The notes under the pieces were generated by a model. The model worked only from the letters and a program-made list of their open reading frames with translations. It was not told where the DNA came from and ran no database searches. A program made the position numbers and the translations under genes. Positions 62,436 to 64,000 of a DNA stretch of 64,000 nucleotides are shown one piece after another. The stretch comes from Pycnopodia helianthoides (Eukaryota > Echinodermata > Asteroidea > Forcipulatida > Asteriidae). Position 1 is the stretch's first letter, and each line of letters begins with the position of its first letter. The stretch is taken from assembly GCA_032158295.1 (NCBI GenBank), contig CM063249.1, positions 17,610,416 to 17,674,415 of the forward strand, in the 5' to 3' direction.

Positions 62436-62665
62436 TATAGATAGGTTGCAGTATGACGTAAGTCGGCCATCTTTACGGGCAGTTTAGAACAAAATGTCGT
62501 GCGTTTCGTGTGAGAACGGCGTGCAACACGCGCGCATTTCACGAAACTCATTGCAGGATTGGTCAGTGAGCAACGCAGCTGCGTTAATAAGTGGAGCGTT
62601 TGACGCACCTGCAAGCCAAAATGCACTTTGCCCGTAAAGATGGCGTCTACTGGGAACTATCTATA
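62436..62665. mobile_element. I element copy 2 (230 bp)
   Basis: Same ends and interior as copy 1 with about ten substitutions; only 1.07 kb separates the two, in the same orientation. Confidence 0.8.
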
Positions 62666-63428
62666 GTGATTAAGATTTGCTTTTCTGAGAGTTCTTGGCT
62701 TCAAGGCCAGAATGAATTAACTAAAGTGACGTCAGTGCAAGGGGTCTGTAGTCTGATCCCACGTTGGTACACTAAAGAAAATCACTGTGCGTTAGTGCAA
62801 CTGCACACGGGGGACATGACAGCCTGATGACGTGCATCCCCCCTTTAAAAAGTAGTTCCTCTTTTAAACTAAATTGAAGCATAAAGCAAAGATCAGAGCA
62901 CCTGTAAATGATTCTGTTCTACGGATCACACTGCAGGCGCCACTTTTTTTCTCTCTCTCTCTCTCTCTGCCGAGGCGTGTGTGACATCACGTCACTCGCA
63001 TTAGCCTTAGCCACTGGCCTGTTTGAGGACTCACTCGTCACATTTGTCATCCCATTTGGCAGACTTTTAGTCAGCTTTCTACTTTTCTTTTTTGTCCTTT
63101 CTGCTAAACTTTCCCCGCGAGAAAAAAACCCAGCAAGACAGGAATGGTGAAGATATATAACATGTGTCCCATTGTCTGTTCGAGATGGTTGAAGGGCTTG
63201 CTGCAGTAGCGTTTGTGAACTTGTTAGAATTTTAAATTGAGTCATCCGGATCCCTGGCCTTTTTTTGTGTGTGTTTAACATCATCAGAACCAGCCTCGCT
63301 ACCATGGGCAGCGCGCCGTATCGATACTTCTCGTCACTAACCCCCTGGTAGGGGTGTACTGAAAAAACAAAGCTGATTGGCTCCCAAACGTGAATACTTT
63401 GCGTGCACGCTTGTTAAAAATTCTGAGC

Positions 63429-63503
63429 GCTTGTATGGCGCTTGTAGGACGCTGCTTGTATGGCGCTTGTAGGACGCTGCTTGTATGGCGCTTGTAGGAC
63501 GCT
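63429..63503. repeat. 25-bp tandem repeat, three units
   Basis: GCTTGTATGGCGCTTGTAGG plus ACGCT is repeated three times without a mismatch. Confidence 0.85.
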
Positions 63504-63848
63504 TAGTATGCGCGTGATGGTACGCGCATGTGAAAGTATTTCGATGCGATTCCATCTCAATGAATCATGTTTTTACACTGTTACTCTAAACTGCATAGAG
63601 TTAGAAATATCACAAAATCAAAGACGAATAAGAGGGGACCAGTTGCTCTTTGACTTTAGGCCATATTTGCGAGGTTACCATACTTGAGCGTGCGCCTAGA
63701 GTGGATCGACCACAAGCCTAATTAAAATGTGCATATATGAGCACATTTTAATAAACCAATTCCAGGGGTTATGAGCGAGCAAGGCATGCTGGACAAAATG
63801 GCGCGGCGAGATCGATCACCCCTGAGAACGAGGTTGCATCAGAAACCC

Positions 63849-64000
63849 TCTTGCAACGAGCTGCTTTTTTTTTTAAAGCACGAAAAGGTAGCTCAGCACA
63901 GCAGGATTACGCTTACTAGAATAAGGTTACCAGCCCAAAAAAACACGGATTTCTTATGTGCCATCTGTGACTGGTATTCTGCTAATTTTTTTTGCTTAGC
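63849..64000. mobile_element. G element, cut by the window end
   Basis: ACGAGCTGC, GCTCAGCACAGCAGGATTACG, AAGGTTACCAGCC and GTGACTGGTATTCTGC follow the family order; the right end would lie beyond base 64000. Confidence 0.6.

Larger units (their letters stand above)
58411..64000 (+). other. TMEM132 intron 4, 5' part (continues beyond window)
   Basis: Begins GTAATA. No further exon was recognised up to the window end. The stretch is dominated by a K element, two SINEs, F-type fragments, two I elements and a partial G element. Confidence 0.65.

Overview
The window looks like animal nuclear DNA, most likely echinoderm and probably a sea star. This rests on the intron/exon style, the one recognisable gene, and a dense set of short foldback elements and tRNA-derived SINEs of the kind common in echinoderm genomes. 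The species assignment is an inference. There is no bacterial or phage content, no operon, no CRISPR array and no intact transposase or reverse transcriptase.

One gene is supported: the 5' part of a TMEM132-family gene on the + strand. Four coding exons join with consistent reading phase and consensus splice sites: exon 1 (8900-8960, signal peptide), exon 2 (38179-38965, most of the TMEM132 N-terminal region), exon 3 (51033-51185) and exon 4 (58254-58410). Together they encode about 386 residues. The rest (further extracellular domains, membrane span, cytoplasmic tail) must lie beyond base 64000. Introns are about 29.2, 12.1 and 7.1 kb, and intron 4 runs off the end. About 1 kb of coding sequence therefore spans roughly 50 kb. 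TMEM132 proteins are single-pass neural adhesion-type membrane proteins with cohesin-like and immunoglobulin-like ectodomains.

The 8.9 kb upstream of the start codon has no supported gene. It ends in a promoter-like stretch with two NRF1-like palindromes.

Everything else is intronic or intergenic and is largely a mosaic of small non-autonomous elements. (A) Five copies of a ~394-bp element with 24-bp inverted ends beginning TTAAAGG. (B, C, D) Three other families, unrelated inside, with the same TTAAAGG...CCTTTAA ends. (E) Four ~300-375-bp elements with imperfect CAGGGCTC/CAGGCCTT ends. (F) ~160-bp CAGGCCTGG elements. (G) A dozen GGGCCCAATTTCATAGAGCTGC foldback copies. (H, I, K, L, M, N, P) Smaller TIR families. 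There are also tRNA-headed SINEs and several tandem arrays: a 19-bp minisatellite of ~27 units, a 22-bp minisatellite of ~13.6 units, and 150-160-bp arrays. Long G/C homopolymers are unusually common.

The points most worth a second look are the shared TTAAAGG ends of four otherwise different families, the 22-bp minisatellite that seems to have grown from an F element, two perfect RFX X-box motifs in intron 1 (one beside a 16-bp palindrome), and a perfect 16-bp-stem hairpin in intron 2.
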